A DNA stretch of 64,000 nucleotides, from assembly GCA_025403435.1 (NCBI GenBank), contig CM046354.1:19160424-19224423 (forward strand), read 5' to 3'. The DNA is from Artocarpus heterophyllus. Lineage: Eukaryota; Streptophyta; Magnoliopsida; Rosales; Moraceae. A program made the position numbers and the translations under genes. Shown piece by piece: positions 23,878 through 35,034 of this stretch. Numbering within the stretch: position 1 is the stretch's first letter; the number at the start of each line of letters is the position of its first letter. Below the pieces are notes generated by a model. It had not been told where the DNA came from, made no database searches, and saw only the letters and a program-made list of their open reading frames with translations.

Positions 23878-26800
23878 ATGGCGAGCATGAAGCTGGGGTC
23901 TAAACCAGAAGTCTTTCACCTCGATGGACAATCCTGGTATGTTTTCATCATCGCCATGATTTCTTCATTTGTACCTGTTTGTGGATTGGTTTTGACTAAT
24001 GGGTTGTCATAATTTTGGATCTGCATTTTTGAGATTGTTACCATCTGGGCTTTTGTTTTGGTGGACAAAAAAAAAAAAAAAAATACTGGGTAGTTTTTAT
24101 TTTCCTTCTTTTATACGAAAATATATGATTCTTTTCATTGCTTTCATGTTGAATTTTCTGTTTTATGATCGCTATCGTTATATGCCAATGACAGTTTCAT
24201 TGCTTTAATGTTGAATTTTCTGTTTGATGATCACTATCGTTGTATGCCATTGACAGTATTGAACTTACTTGGAATGATTGGAGTTTGAGGACACTGAGTA
24301 CTTTGAATGAGCTCATATAACTTATCCTGTTTTGCATAAATAGTTTTTATTTTTTCTCCACTTTTTGTAACTACTTTTCGTCATATTAGTTGGAAGCTTT
24401 TTCACTTTAAAAGTTTGATCTCATCACCTTTTTCTTTTGAGACAACATTTTACATGCTCTTTTGCAGGTTTTGCTCAACTGGACTTCCTAGTGATGTCAT
24501 TGTTGAAGTTGGAGAAATCTCCTTCCATCTTCACAAGGTCAATTTTTATCTTAATCTCGGGAGATTCAGTAAACTAAAAAATTATGATGTTATTTGAAAT
24601 GTTGGGGAAAAAAAATAAGAGATATATAGACACCGTGATTAGAAGGCATATAACTCTGAATTTTTGTTTTGGATGATTTGGAAATGATTAATTTGTAGAA
24701 TAAGAGTAGAATTTTCAATAATCCGTCCCTCGTCTATTTTTTCTGGTGGAAAAAAAATACTTTCTTGCTTAGGTTCTGAAGCAATTTTGATGTTATTATA
24801 TTTATTGCTTGGCCTCCCTTGCCTCAGGTTGCAGCAGAAAGAGGGAAAAAGTCTTTTTACCTTCATGATTTCCTTTCCCTCTTAAATACTGAATATTTAT
24901 TGAACTTTTTCACTTTTCCTTCTGTCAGTTCCCGCTGCTCTCCAGAAGTGGATTGTTAGAAAACCTTATTGCAGAATTTTCTGTGAATGAGGAGAATAAA
25001 TGTACTTTGCAACTTCATGACATTCCTGGTGGAGCCAAAGCCTTTTTGGTCATAGCCAAGTTCTGTTACGGTGTTAAAATTGAACTCAATGCATTAAATA
25101 TCGTTAGTGTCAGATGTGGGGCAGAATATCTTCAGATGAGTGAAGACTATGGAGAGGGGAATCTCATCATACAAACGGAGAGCTTCCTAAATGAGATCTT
25201 TGGCAATTGGACTGACTCACTCAAAGTGCTCGAAACCTGTGAAGAAGTCTTTTCACATGCAGAAGACCTCCATATTGTCTCAAGATGTCTTAACTCATTG
25301 GCAATGAAAGCTTGTGCAGATCCGAGTTTGTTCAGCTGGCCTGTGTCGGGAGGGCGCAGCACGGTGCAGAGCCCAGAAAGCAGTATATTTTGGAACGGAA
25401 TATGCACAACAAAACCGCAACCATTCGGTGAGGATTGGTGGTATGAAGATGTGTCACTCCTAACATTACCTCTATACAAACGTCTGATTCTAGCTCTTGA
25501 ATCAAGAGGCTTGAAACCAGAAAAGATTTCCGGTTCCGTAATCCACTACACAAAGAAGCATCTTTGCTTGTTAGGTAGAGAATCAAGCTTCGAGAATGGA
25601 GATCGTGCTGCCTTTGGATCAACTATGTCTCCTCCACATAATGCAGATCAGCGGATTCTGCTTGAACAGATAGTGGAACTTCTACCTGCTCAAAAGGGTG
25701 TAACCCCAACCAATTTCCTGCTTAGGCTTTTAAGGACATCAATAGTCTTGCATGCTAGCCCTTCGTGCCGAGACAATTTAGAAAAACGAGTCGGGGCTCA
25801 GTTGGATCAAGCGGCCGTCGAAGATCTTCTCATACCAAGCACAGGGTACTCGATGGAGACTCTTTACGATGTTGATTGTGTTCAGCGGATTCTTGATCAC
25901 TTCATGGTAGTGGATCGTGATGTGAGTGACTCCTCTTCAAATTCTGTGGTGGATGAGGGGCAGCTGATTGGAGGTTCCCATTCGCTTACCCCAATTACCA
26001 TGGTGGCTAATCTGATAGATGGGTTTCTTGCTGAGGTGGCACCCGATCCTAACCTGAAGTTGCCCAAATTTCAGTCACTGGCTGTTGTTATCCCTGAATA
26101 CGCCAGGCCCTTGGACGATGGAATTTATCGCTCCATTGACATATACCTCAAGGTAAGTTAGGCACCAAAAATTATTTCTAAACTGATTTATTTTACAAAT
26201 TGCTTATCATGACCCAAAATTCTTGATTTAGTTACTGCAGTCTCCAATGTATTTTTATTGCTATGTGATAATAAGTTAGAGTGGAATACTGTATTCTAGC
26301 GTTAAAACACCTTCACTTCTTCCTCAGAAAAAGATTTTCATTCTGCCAATTACCGAAGTTTTTAAAATTTGTGATTTCATTTGGTCTGTGTATAATGATT
26401 CTGAAATGATTTATAATTTAAGGAAACTTGCTAATGTTAGAAGACTCACTAAATCTGGATATAACATGATAAGGAAATATCCTCATTCTGCAAAGCATTT
26501 AAGGTAGGCTTCTGAATGAATTGGCTTTTAGTTGTCTGGAAAATAATGTCTTTGCTTTGGTACTCGTTTTCATAAACAAAACATCTTGTGATCAATTAAA
26601 AACATGTTTACTTAGTTGTAATCATCGGAAGAAACTACTGATGTATTCTCTGTTCTCAAGAAAATTCAAGATTTCTATTTGTCTATTTCTACCTTTTAAA
26701 ATGGTTAATACGTTTCTCAATTTCAGGCCCATCCCTGGGTAACAGACTCCGAGAGGGAACAAATCTGCAGGCTCATGAACTGCCAGAAGCTCTCATTGGA

Positions 26801-27266
26801 AGCCAGCACACACGCAGCACAGAACGAAAGGCTACCACTCCGCGTCATTGTCCAAGTTCTATTCTTCGAACAGCTCAGGCTCCGAACCTCAGTTGCCGGT
26901 TGGTTCTTTGTCTCTGACAACCTCGAGAACTTGCAAAACCACAGCGGGAATCTCGCACTCACGAGAACCGACGTACCCAACCAGGGTGGCACCAGGAGGA
27001 ATCAGATCGTGGCAGTGGACAACGTGAGGGAGAGGGTGTCTGAGCTCGAGAAAGAGTGTTTGAGCATGAAAGGAGAGCTTGAGAAGTTGGTTAAGACAAA
27101 AGGAAGTTGGAATATGCTCTTCAGGAGGTTCGGCTTTAAACAAAAGGCAAAGTCTTGTGATACAAAAGTAACCAAGAACAGCAACAATGGGAAAGAACAA
27201 CAATCAGCAGCAGCACCGGTCGCGAATGGAACTAAAGACCCCAAGAATGGTGAAGTGGAAGCCTAA
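23878..27266 (+). CDS. BTB/POZ and NPH3 domain protein (At3g44820-like)
   Basis: Four exons join in frame: 23878-23936, 24468-24537, 24929-26152 and 26727-27266, all GT..AG, giving 630 residues. The N-terminus [20 protein letters not shown] leads into a BTB domain (about 28-125) with the family signature [12 protein letters not shown]. The NPH3 domain starts near residue 212 ([10 protein letters not shown]) and runs to about 500, including [14 protein letters not shown], the [11 protein letters not shown] segment and [21 protein letters not shown] coiled coil follows at about 549-576 ([20 protein letters not shown]), then a low-complexity tail. NRL-family proteins act at the plasma membrane or in endomembranes with phototropins or in auxin-transporter polarity, and some are CUL3 substrate adaptors. 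The closest relative I recognise is Arabidopsis At3g44820, whose role I do not know. All domains are complete and there is no sign of decay. Confidence 0.95.
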
Positions 27267-28215
27267 AGGTTTTGGCCTTGATGATTGAAATGAACTCTTT
27301 TATTCATTTATTATTTATTTATATTCTCCACTTGATTAGTTTAGCTTTTGGAGGCAAGTATTTTTTGTCCATTTGTTTTTGGTTTTGTCAATAAGGTAGC
27401 GTTTCGTTCCGTTTCGGTATAGGTTCAGTTACAGTTCCTGAAACGTTTTCCACAACTATGTTTGATCTTGTATTTAGAGCTGCCAAGTTTTGTTGTTTCT
27501 CATGCAAATTCTAGCTAATTAGTGTGTAATTAGTTATTGGCTATTTAGTTCTGTCTTCTGTCCGTGCAAGAATTCTGTTAACATGTTTTAGACCTGTTAG
27601 AAAGCTTGGATTTGATTACTCTCTCTGTTTTCTCCTCATGTGGTTGCCTGTAGAGTACGATTTAAATGTAACCAAAAAAAAAAAAGAAGGAAAAAGATGA
27701 CATATTAAATGCGAAATATCTTCTTTGTTGCCGTTAAAAAGCTTAAAAAGTAAAACATTTCACTTTTAATGTTAACTATTTTTTTATAAAAACTATAATT
27801 ACTATGTGATTGGAACATAGATATAAGCTAAATTTTAAAAATCATTTGCAAATTGCCTTCAAAGTTCATCGAGTAAGATTTTAAGAAAAAAGTTCAAGAA
27901 AGTAAGACGTTAAGAAAAACGTTTAAGAACTAAAGTGGCATTATTTTCATAATTCAGAGACTAACAATTCTAATTATCCTTTTTTAAAAACACAAAGACT
28001 TTTGATAACAACAATATTGAAAACCAAATTTGAGGCTAGGATGAAAATATTGATATTCATGAATATATTGGTACTTAAATTTTATAAAAATATCTACGAA
28101 AATATCTATATCATTGGAAATTGACGTAAAATACAGAAAGTCGTTTTAAAATACTTTATTTTTAAAGGAGACTTTAAAAATTCTAAAATTGTTAATAATA
28201 CATAATTTAGATGAA
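27267..28215. other. 3' UTR of BTB-NPH3 gene and intergenic DNA
   Basis: The first 350-400 bases are likely 3' UTR. The rest, up to the copia element at 28221, is AT-rich and has no feature that I recognise. Confidence 0.5.
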
Positions 28216-28220
28216 ACTCT

Positions 28221-29073
28221 TGTTGAGAAATTAGGCGACTCCTAATTCCAAGGATCGCAAGAACGAACAATTGCAGAAAATAAATAGGAGAAAAGAAGAA
28301 ATTAGAGACACCAAATTTTTATACAGGTTCGTCCAAATTTGCGACTACGTCATGTTTCTGCCGCTTGCAGATTTCACTATGATGAAGGAGATTACAGATT
28401 ACAAGAGCAGTTTCTCACACACTCACAAATTGTGCTTACCAAAACTCTCTTCTATCTAACACCCAATGGGAATTTTTTCTCTCTCAAGGATAGAGCTCTC
28501 AAGAATTTTGCCTCTCACAAAATTATGCCACTCACAATTTTCACACACAGTTTTCACACACCCAACCGTAGCCACATTGTGTCTATTTATAACCAAAGGA
28601 GGAGAAAATAGCAACTAATAGGAAACCCTAGTGGTTTCCCGTTTTTGGGACCTTTGAATTCGACTCTGATTCAAAAAACATCGCGCAGCACAGCGCATCA
28701 GCGCCGCGGCGCTCGTTTCGAGCGCTGCGGCGCTCCCCTGCGGCGCTCGTTTCGAGCGCTGCGGCGCTCCCCTGCGGCGCCTAGGCGCTCTTCACCTGGC
28801 GCCTAGGCGCTCACCACTCGACGCCTCGGCGTAAAACCCTTGGCGCCTAGGCGCTTGCCACATAGCGCCTAGGCGCAATTCACCTGGCGCCTAGGCGCTC
28901 TCCACATAGCGCCTAGGCGCTCTTGTCCTGGCGCCTAGGCGCCTTCGCCCCAGCGCCGCGGCGCTCTTCTGCCAGAGCCGCGGCGCTTGCTCCCTGCCTT
29001 CGAGGACGCGATTTTCTCCCTTTTCCTTCCTTTTGCTGGGTTGTCTACTTGATTTGGCTCCATATATGCAACA
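28221..29073 (-). repeat. copia-1 LTR, left copy (3' LTR of the element)
   Basis: 853 bp. It contains the TATA box at 28582-28593 (minus strand) and a GC-rich array at about 28690-28990 of palindromes of the type AGCGCCTAGGCGCT. Compared with the right LTR it has an extra 34-bp duplication (TGCGGCGCTC..TTTCGAGCGC, near 28700-28770) but lacks two blocks of palindrome units (about 45 and 22 bp). Confidence 0.95.
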
Positions 29074-29088
29074 ATCTCCCACTTGGAG
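29074..29088 (-). other. copia-1 polypurine tract
   Basis: On the minus strand, CCAAGTGGGAGAT directly precedes the LTR start TGTTGCATA. This is the usual plus-strand priming site of plant copia elements. Confidence 0.85.
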
Positions 29089-29131
29089 ACTAATCAATCA
29101 CCATGTCTCCCACTGCAGCGGCAACGACTTC

Positions 29132-31303
29132 TCATGCTTCATGGAGAAGTCCAACTGAAGTTGCGCACAACTTCAGTTTCTCGATCGGAACCGTCTTGGT
29201 GAGCATATCTGCCGGATTCTGGCTCCCAAGAATCTTCTCTAACTTCAACACTCCATCTTCCAAAGCCGACCTGATGAAGTGATACCGCAATTGTATATGC
29301 TTCGTCCTAGCATGGAATGCGGGATTTTTTGCCAAATGAATGGCGCTCTGACTGTCACTATGTAATGCACCCCTTTCCTGCTTGTGACCCAATTCTTCCA
29401 GAAACGACCGCAACCAAATCATCTCCTTGCTCGCTTCTGTCATTACCAGATACTCTGCTTCTGTAGTAGAGAGTGCAACTATCTTCTACAGCTTCGAGAC
29501 CCAACTAATTGCAGTGCCACCCAAAGTGTAGACATAACCGGTGGTACTTTTCCTGCCATCAATGTCTCCAGCCATATCAGCATCAACATAGCCCTGTAGT
29601 CCCAAGTCTGACTTCTTGAAACACAATGCTAAACCTGCAGTACCTCTCAGATATCTGAGAATCCACTTCACTGCATGCTGTTTACCTGGATTACTCATGT
29701 ACCTACTCACAACTCCCACTGCATGTGCAATGTCCGGTCTGGTACAAACCATGGCATACATAAGACTGCCTATAGCGGAAGCATATGGCACCTTGGCCAT
29801 GTGGTCTCGTTCCTGCTCTGTGGTCGGTGATTGCTCCTTTGATAACTTGAAGTGACTGGCCAAAGGAGTATTCACAGGCTTCGCATTACCCATGTTGAAT
29901 CTGCTCAGCACCTTTTCAACATATTCTTTCTGTGACAGTTTTAGACTGTTGCAGTTCCTCGTTATTCTCATCCCAAGGATTTGTTTTGCAGCACCCAAAT
30001 CCTTCATTGCAAACTCCTTAGACAACTCCTTCTTCAGCTTGTCAATCTCCTGTTTGCAACCTCCTGCTATTAGCATATCATCGACATATAGCAACAGTAT
30101 GATGTAAGAATCACCAAAATTCTTCACATAACAACAGTGATCTCCCTGACACCTCAGGAAACCGTTGCTGCACATGAACCCGTCAAACTTCTTGTACCAC
30201 TGCCTGGGAGCTTGTTTGAGGCCATACAAGCTCTTCTGAAGTTTGCACACTAAGTTCTCCTTACCCGGTACTTCGAATCCTTGTGGCTGCTTCATGTAGA
30301 TCTCTTCCTCCAAATCACCATGGAGAAAAGCTGTCTTCACATCCAACTGTTCCAAGAACAATTCCTCATTAGCCACTAGCGCAAGTACCGTCCTGATCGT
30401 GGTTAGCTTCACCACCGGAGAAAAAATCTCATTGAAGTCGATGCCTTCTTTCTGCTGAAAGCCTTTTACCACCAACCTTGCCTTATACCGTTTGCTGCCA
30501 TCAGATTCATCTTTAATCCGGTATACCCACTTATTGTGCAAGGACTTTTTACCCTGTGGTAACTTTACCAGTTGCCATGTCTGATTGGACATTAAGGAAT
30601 CCATCTCATCCCTCATGGCTAACTCCCACTTGACCGAATCTCCAGCCTCCACAGCTTCATCATAGCTTTCTGGCTCACCTTTATCGGTCAACAAGATGTA
30701 ATGCAGAGATGGGGAGTATCTCTGCGGCGGTCTAATTGTCCTGCTAGACCTCCTGACTGGTGTGGCAGGAGTCCTCTGGTTTCCTTCTGGAGCTATGTTT
30801 TCCTGGTCTTCAACCTCTGGATTTTGCACCTCCACTTCAGGCAGATCCTTCAATGGAATCACCTCAGGCTTCTTATCTTCAGAACCTGAACCCCTGGAGT
30901 CCGTGCTGTCTCTGTCCTTGTACAGAACACCTTCGTTGAAGATCACATCCTTGCTCCTGATAATCTTCTGGCTTTGGTCATCCCAGAGACGATAACCAAA
31001 CTCAAGTCCGCCATAGCCAACCAGAAAGCACTTCTTTGACTTGGCATCCAGTTTACTTCTAGCAGCAGAATCAATGTGTGCATAGGAAACACAACCAAAC
31101 ACTCTCAAGTAAGAGAGATCAACCTGTTTATGGCTCCAGACTTCTTCCGGTAGCTTGAACTTCAGCGGTGTGGATGGACTTCTGTTGATCAGATGAGCGG
31201 CTGTGTTAATCGCCTCAGCCCAAAACATCTTTGGCAGCCCTGCATGCAACCTCATGCTCCTAGCACGCTCGTTTAAAGTCCTGTTCATCCTCTCAGCTAC
31301 CCC
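29132..31303 (-). pseudogene. copia-1 reverse transcriptase and RNase H (interrupted)
   Basis: The reading frame covers the integrase C-terminus (MNRTLNERARSM with the third catalytic acid), then reverse transcriptase with KTAFLHGDLEEEIYM and the YVDDM active-site box, then RNase H with DADMAGD and KHIQLRYHFIR. The first part ends at a TAG (29486-29488) just before the KIVALSTTEAEY block of RNase H; the frame then continues without shift to the stop at 29132. All catalytic residues that I can place are intact. The break is a single nonsense codon where relatives have glutamine. Confidence 0.9.
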
Positions 31304-33026
31304 ATTCTATTGTGGTTTCCCTGGAATGGTCTTCCTCATCTTTATCCCATTCTCAGCACAGTATCGCCTGAAATCTTCACCTAGGTACTCTCCCCCATTG
31401 TCAGACTGCAAGCACTTTACCTTCAAATCTGTCTCGTTCTCCACCATGGCTTTCCATCTCTTGAAAGCATCGAACACATCAGATTTGTTTTTCAGAAAGT
31501 AAACCCATACCTTCCTGCTTGAGTCATCAATGAACGTCACATAGTAGTTTGCGCCACCAAGAGAAGTCACCGGCGCAGGCCCCCACACATCTGTGTGAAC
31601 TAGCTCCAATCTCCTGGACTTAGGCTCTCTACCCATCTTTGAGAAACTCACTCTCTTCTGTTTACCAAAGATGCAGGCTTCACACAAACTGTGATCAACA
31701 GTTTTCAAACCCGGCAGTTTTCCTTTGCAGTGAAGCACCTTCATACCCTTCTCACTCATGTGACCGAGCCTATAATGCCATAGCTCAGTATTGGCAGCAG
31801 AATCAGCAACTGCTAGGGTATCTCTGCAACTAGAGTTCATGTAGAGAGTTCCAGCCTTGCGTCCCCGAGCAATAACCATCGCTCCTTTTGTGACTTTCCA
31901 ACCTCCACAATTGAAGGTTACTTTATGTCCTTCATCATCCAGTTGCCCCACCGAAATCAAGTTGCGCATTAGTTTAGGAACATGTCTCACCTTATGAATC
32001 TTCCATACCGACCCATTAGGCATTTTTAAACTGACATCTCCAATGCCAACTATATCCAAAGGTTCTCCATCAGCGAGATAAACCTTACCATGATTTCCAG
32101 CAACGTAGTTCTCCAGGACATGACGGTGTACTGTGGTGTGGAATGATGCTCCTGAGTCCATCACCCACGAATCAAAAGAACTGTCGACAGACAAGATTAA
32201 GGCATCCTGTTGCTCTTCAGTGGCAGCGTTAGCTTCATCATTATTCTTGTCTTCGTTCTTCCTTGGAGCCCTGCAGTTCTTTTTCAAGTGGCCAGTCTTA
32301 CCACAATTCCAACACTCCAGAGTCCTACCATTCCTAGACTTGCTTCTCCCATTCCTCGACTTGCCTCTCCTGCCATTATCCCTGTTGGATTGCCTGTCAA
32401 GTTTCCTGCCCCTATTATCAACATTAAGGGCCGAGTTCGATGAAGAGGCTTCTCCTGAGTCCTTCCTGCGAACTTCTTCCGCCAGAATAGAATTTCTGAC
32501 ATCAACAAACTTTAATTTGGCATTCCCAAGCGAATTTGTAATGGCCACCCTCATGGGTTCCCAGCTATTCGGTAACGAGGCCAAGAGGATTAGAGCATTG
32601 ATCTCATCATCGAATTTAATCTCTACCGAGACCAATTGGCTTAGGACGGTGTTGAAACTGTTCAGGTGCTCTACCACCGAGGCACCTTCAGACATCTTTA
32701 AATTAAAGAGCTTCTTCATGAGATGTACCTTGTTATTGGCTGAGGGCTTCTCATACATCTCTGACAGAGCCTTCATCATCCCTGCTGTAGTGGTCTCCTT
32801 CGCAACGTTGTGGGCAACGTTCTTTTGACAAAGTCAAACGGATCACACCGAGTACCTGTCTATCAAGGAGACTCCACTCCTCATCCTTCATGCCTTCGGG
32901 CTTATTACGCAAGGGCAAGTGCAGTTTCCTGCTGTATAGGTAGTCCTCTACTTGCATCCTCCAATAGGAAAAATCTAAACCATCAAATTTGGTGATGCCG
33001 ACTGCCATACCTTCTTCTCCAGTCAT
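31304..33026 (-). pseudogene. copia-1 gag, protease and integrase (interrupted)
   Basis: Gag starts at ATG 33026, only 18 bp after the primer-binding site, and reads ITKFDGLDFSYWRMQVEDYL. A one-base gain in a short A run (about 32823-32826 on the minus strand) shifts the frame after LTLSK; the next frame, 31307-32779, continues the gag. It carries a CCHC zinc knuckle (CWNCGKTGHLKKNC), the protease DSGA motif, the integrase HHCC zinc finger (LWHYRLGH..CEAC) and the first two catalytic aspartates (HTDVWGP, SDNGGEY). It ends at a TAG (31307-31309) in the conserved PQQNGVAER-type block, where a glutamine is expected. With two nonsense codons and one frameshift, the element cannot make a full polyprotein. 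Confidence 0.9.
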
Positions 33027-33044
33027 CGTTCTTAATCAAAACCT

Positions 33045-33058
33045 CCGCTCTGATACCA
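33045..33058 (-). other. copia-1 primer-binding site (initiator tRNA-Met)
   Basis: On the minus strand, TGGTATCAGAGCGG lies two bases inside the 5' LTR and matches the 3' end of plant initiator tRNA-Met, the usual copia primer. Confidence 0.9.
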
Positions 33059-33060
33059 GT

Positions 33061-33945
33061 TGTTGGGAAATTAGGCGACTCCTAATTCCAAGGATCGCAA
33101 GAGCGAACAATTGCAGAAAATAAATAGGAGAAAAGAAGAAAAAAGAGACACCAAATTTTTATACAGGTTCGTCCAAATTTGAGACTACGTCCTGTTTCTG
33201 CCGCTTGCAGATTTCACTATGATGAAGGAGATTACAGATTACAAGAGCAGTTTCTCACACACTCACAAATTGTGCTTACCAAAACTCTCTTCTATCTAAC
33301 ACCCAATGAGAATTTTTTCTCTCTCAAAGATAGAACTCTCAAGAATTTTGCCTCTCACAAAATTATGCCACTCACAATTTTCACACACAGTTTTCACACA
33401 CCCAACCCTAGCCACCTTGTGTCTATTTATAACCAAAGGAGGAGAAAATAGCAACTAATGGGAAACCCTAGTGGTTTCCCGTTTTTGGGACCTTTGAATT
33501 CGACTCTGATTCAAAAAACATCGCGCAGCACAGCGCGTAAGCGCCGCGGCGCTCGTTTCGAGAGCTGCGGCTCTCCCCTGCGGCGCCTAGGCGCTCTTCA
33601 CCTGGCGCCTAGGCGCTCACCACTCGACGCCTCGGCGTAAAACCCTTGGCGCCTAGGCGCTTGCCACATAGCGCCTAGGCGCAATTCACCTGGCGCCTAG
33701 GCGCTCTCCACATAGCGCCTAGGCGCAATTCACCTGGCGCCTAGGCGCTCTCCACATAGCGCCTAGGCGCTCTTGTCCTGGCGCCTAGGCGCTCTTCATC
33801 TGGCGCCTAGGCGCCTTCGCCCCAGCGCCGCGGCGCTCTTCTGCCAGAGCCGCGACGCTTGCTCCCTGCCTTCGAGGACGCGATTTTCTCCCTTTTCCTT
33901 CCTTTTGTTGGGTTGTCTACTTGATTTGGCTCCATATATGCAACA
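33061..33945 (-). repeat. copia-1 LTR, right copy (5' LTR of the element)
   Basis: 885 bp. In element orientation it begins at 33945, passes through a GC-rich palindrome array (about 33850 down to 33540) and then reaches the TATA box at 33422-33433 (GTTATAAATAGA on the minus strand). The array therefore sits in U3, just upstream of the promoter. It has more palindrome units than the left LTR. Confidence 0.95.
33422..33433 (-). promoter_or_regulatory. copia-1 5' LTR TATA box
   Basis: TATAAATAGA on the minus strand, in the expected U3 position and conserved in both LTRs (the other at 28582-28593). The palindrome array ends about 105 bp upstream of it. Confidence 0.75.
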
Positions 33946-33950
33946 ACTCT

Positions 33951-35034
33951 CAACCAAAATACTAAGTATATGATAAATTTGAATTGTAAAAGTTGATCAT
34001 AATTCGATAAATGTTAAGCATATAATCTCAAATTAAGTAAAATAGTTAAAAGCGAACATAATACAAATACTTTATATGTATAATTTCATACAAGATGAAA
34101 AAAATCAATCCCATAAAAAGCTTGTAGGAGGTTTAAAGGTATTCGGAATACCTTCTTGGTTTAAATAATATTGATACTTAGACATAGAGTTTGAATAGTT
34201 TCCTATATAATTCTAAACTTGTGATACATATCTCTTTATCTCTACCACTACCTCTCCCTACATAGCAAATTGTAAGTTAACCCAATTGTTAAGAAGTAAG
34301 AAATAATACAAAATTCTCCACTTCTTCGATTCTTCAGTTTTATTACCTATAAATTTAGTCGTCTCATTATATAAAGTTTATCATGATTCAAAATACTATG
34401 ACCTACACATAAAAATTAAATAAAAAATACATGAATTTTTTATGTCAAAATTAAATTAAAAACAAGCATAAAACACTTATTTTGTCTTTATTTCCATAGA
34501 AATTTCCGTAACATTCCTCCATATTTTGTGAACGGTAAGTTTTTTTTTTTTTTTTTTTAGAGTTCTAGGTTCGGATTGAATTGTTAATTTGCTGTATGGA
34601 TTGATTTGAATTTTTTTTTTTGGAATTCAGTTTTTGAAATTGGTTTGGAATTTTCGGATGCTGTACAAAAGGATCTGAACTTCACTTGGACTTGTTGCAT
34701 AGTGCTCGAGGTTTGAGGAGATTTTAGAAGTTTTGGTAGACTTTTTTTGAGCTCATTAGGATTTGATTTCACAAATTTCCGTTCTTGCTAAATTTCTTTG
34801 CGGATTCTGATCACTTTTTTTTTTTTAAATCAACGACCAGTAAATCAGCTAATTTGTCGATTATTTAAAGTTGCTTTTCTGGTTGCGTTGAGGAGCTGAA
34901 TGCTGTTGATATGCCAAGAGGTTGAAGAGCTACTATTTCATTGCATAAATTAGTATGCCTTGATCATTTCTGAAGTTATGCTGATCTTTTGTATTTTGTT
35001 TGTGTGATCTGGTCATGGTAATTCTTCACTAAAG
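33951..35034. other. Intergenic DNA, possibly the intron upstream of the DUF177 exon
   Basis: AT-rich, with a T run at 34541-34558. The last 150 bp before 35035 look intron-like and end in an AAAG acceptor. I did not find upstream exons of the DUF177 gene. Confidence 0.45.

Larger units (their letters stand above)
28221..33945 (-). mobile_element. Full-length Ty1/copia retrotransposon (copia-1, Tork-like)
   Basis: The element is 5,725 bp, with TG..CA LTRs at 28221-29073 and 33061-33945 and a perfect ACTCT target duplication at 28216-28220 and 33946-33950. A primer-binding site for initiator tRNA-Met and a polypurine tract flank the internal region. Domain order on the minus strand is gag, zinc knuckle, protease, integrase, reverse transcriptase, RNase H, as in copia. 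The integrase segment LVHTDVWGPAPVTSLGGANY resembles the Tork (Tnt1/Tto1) lineage. The LTRs differ by about 18 substitutions in some 850 bp by eye (about 2%), so the insertion is recent. The coding region is broken by one frameshift and two stop codons but is otherwise complete. Confidence 0.96.

Noticed and set aside
33540..33850. CRISPR-like pattern: repeated palindromes with short spacers
   Set aside because: The repeats are 13-14 bp, the spacers about 8-10 bp and themselves similar, the array lies inside both LTRs of a plant retrotransposon, and no cas gene is present.
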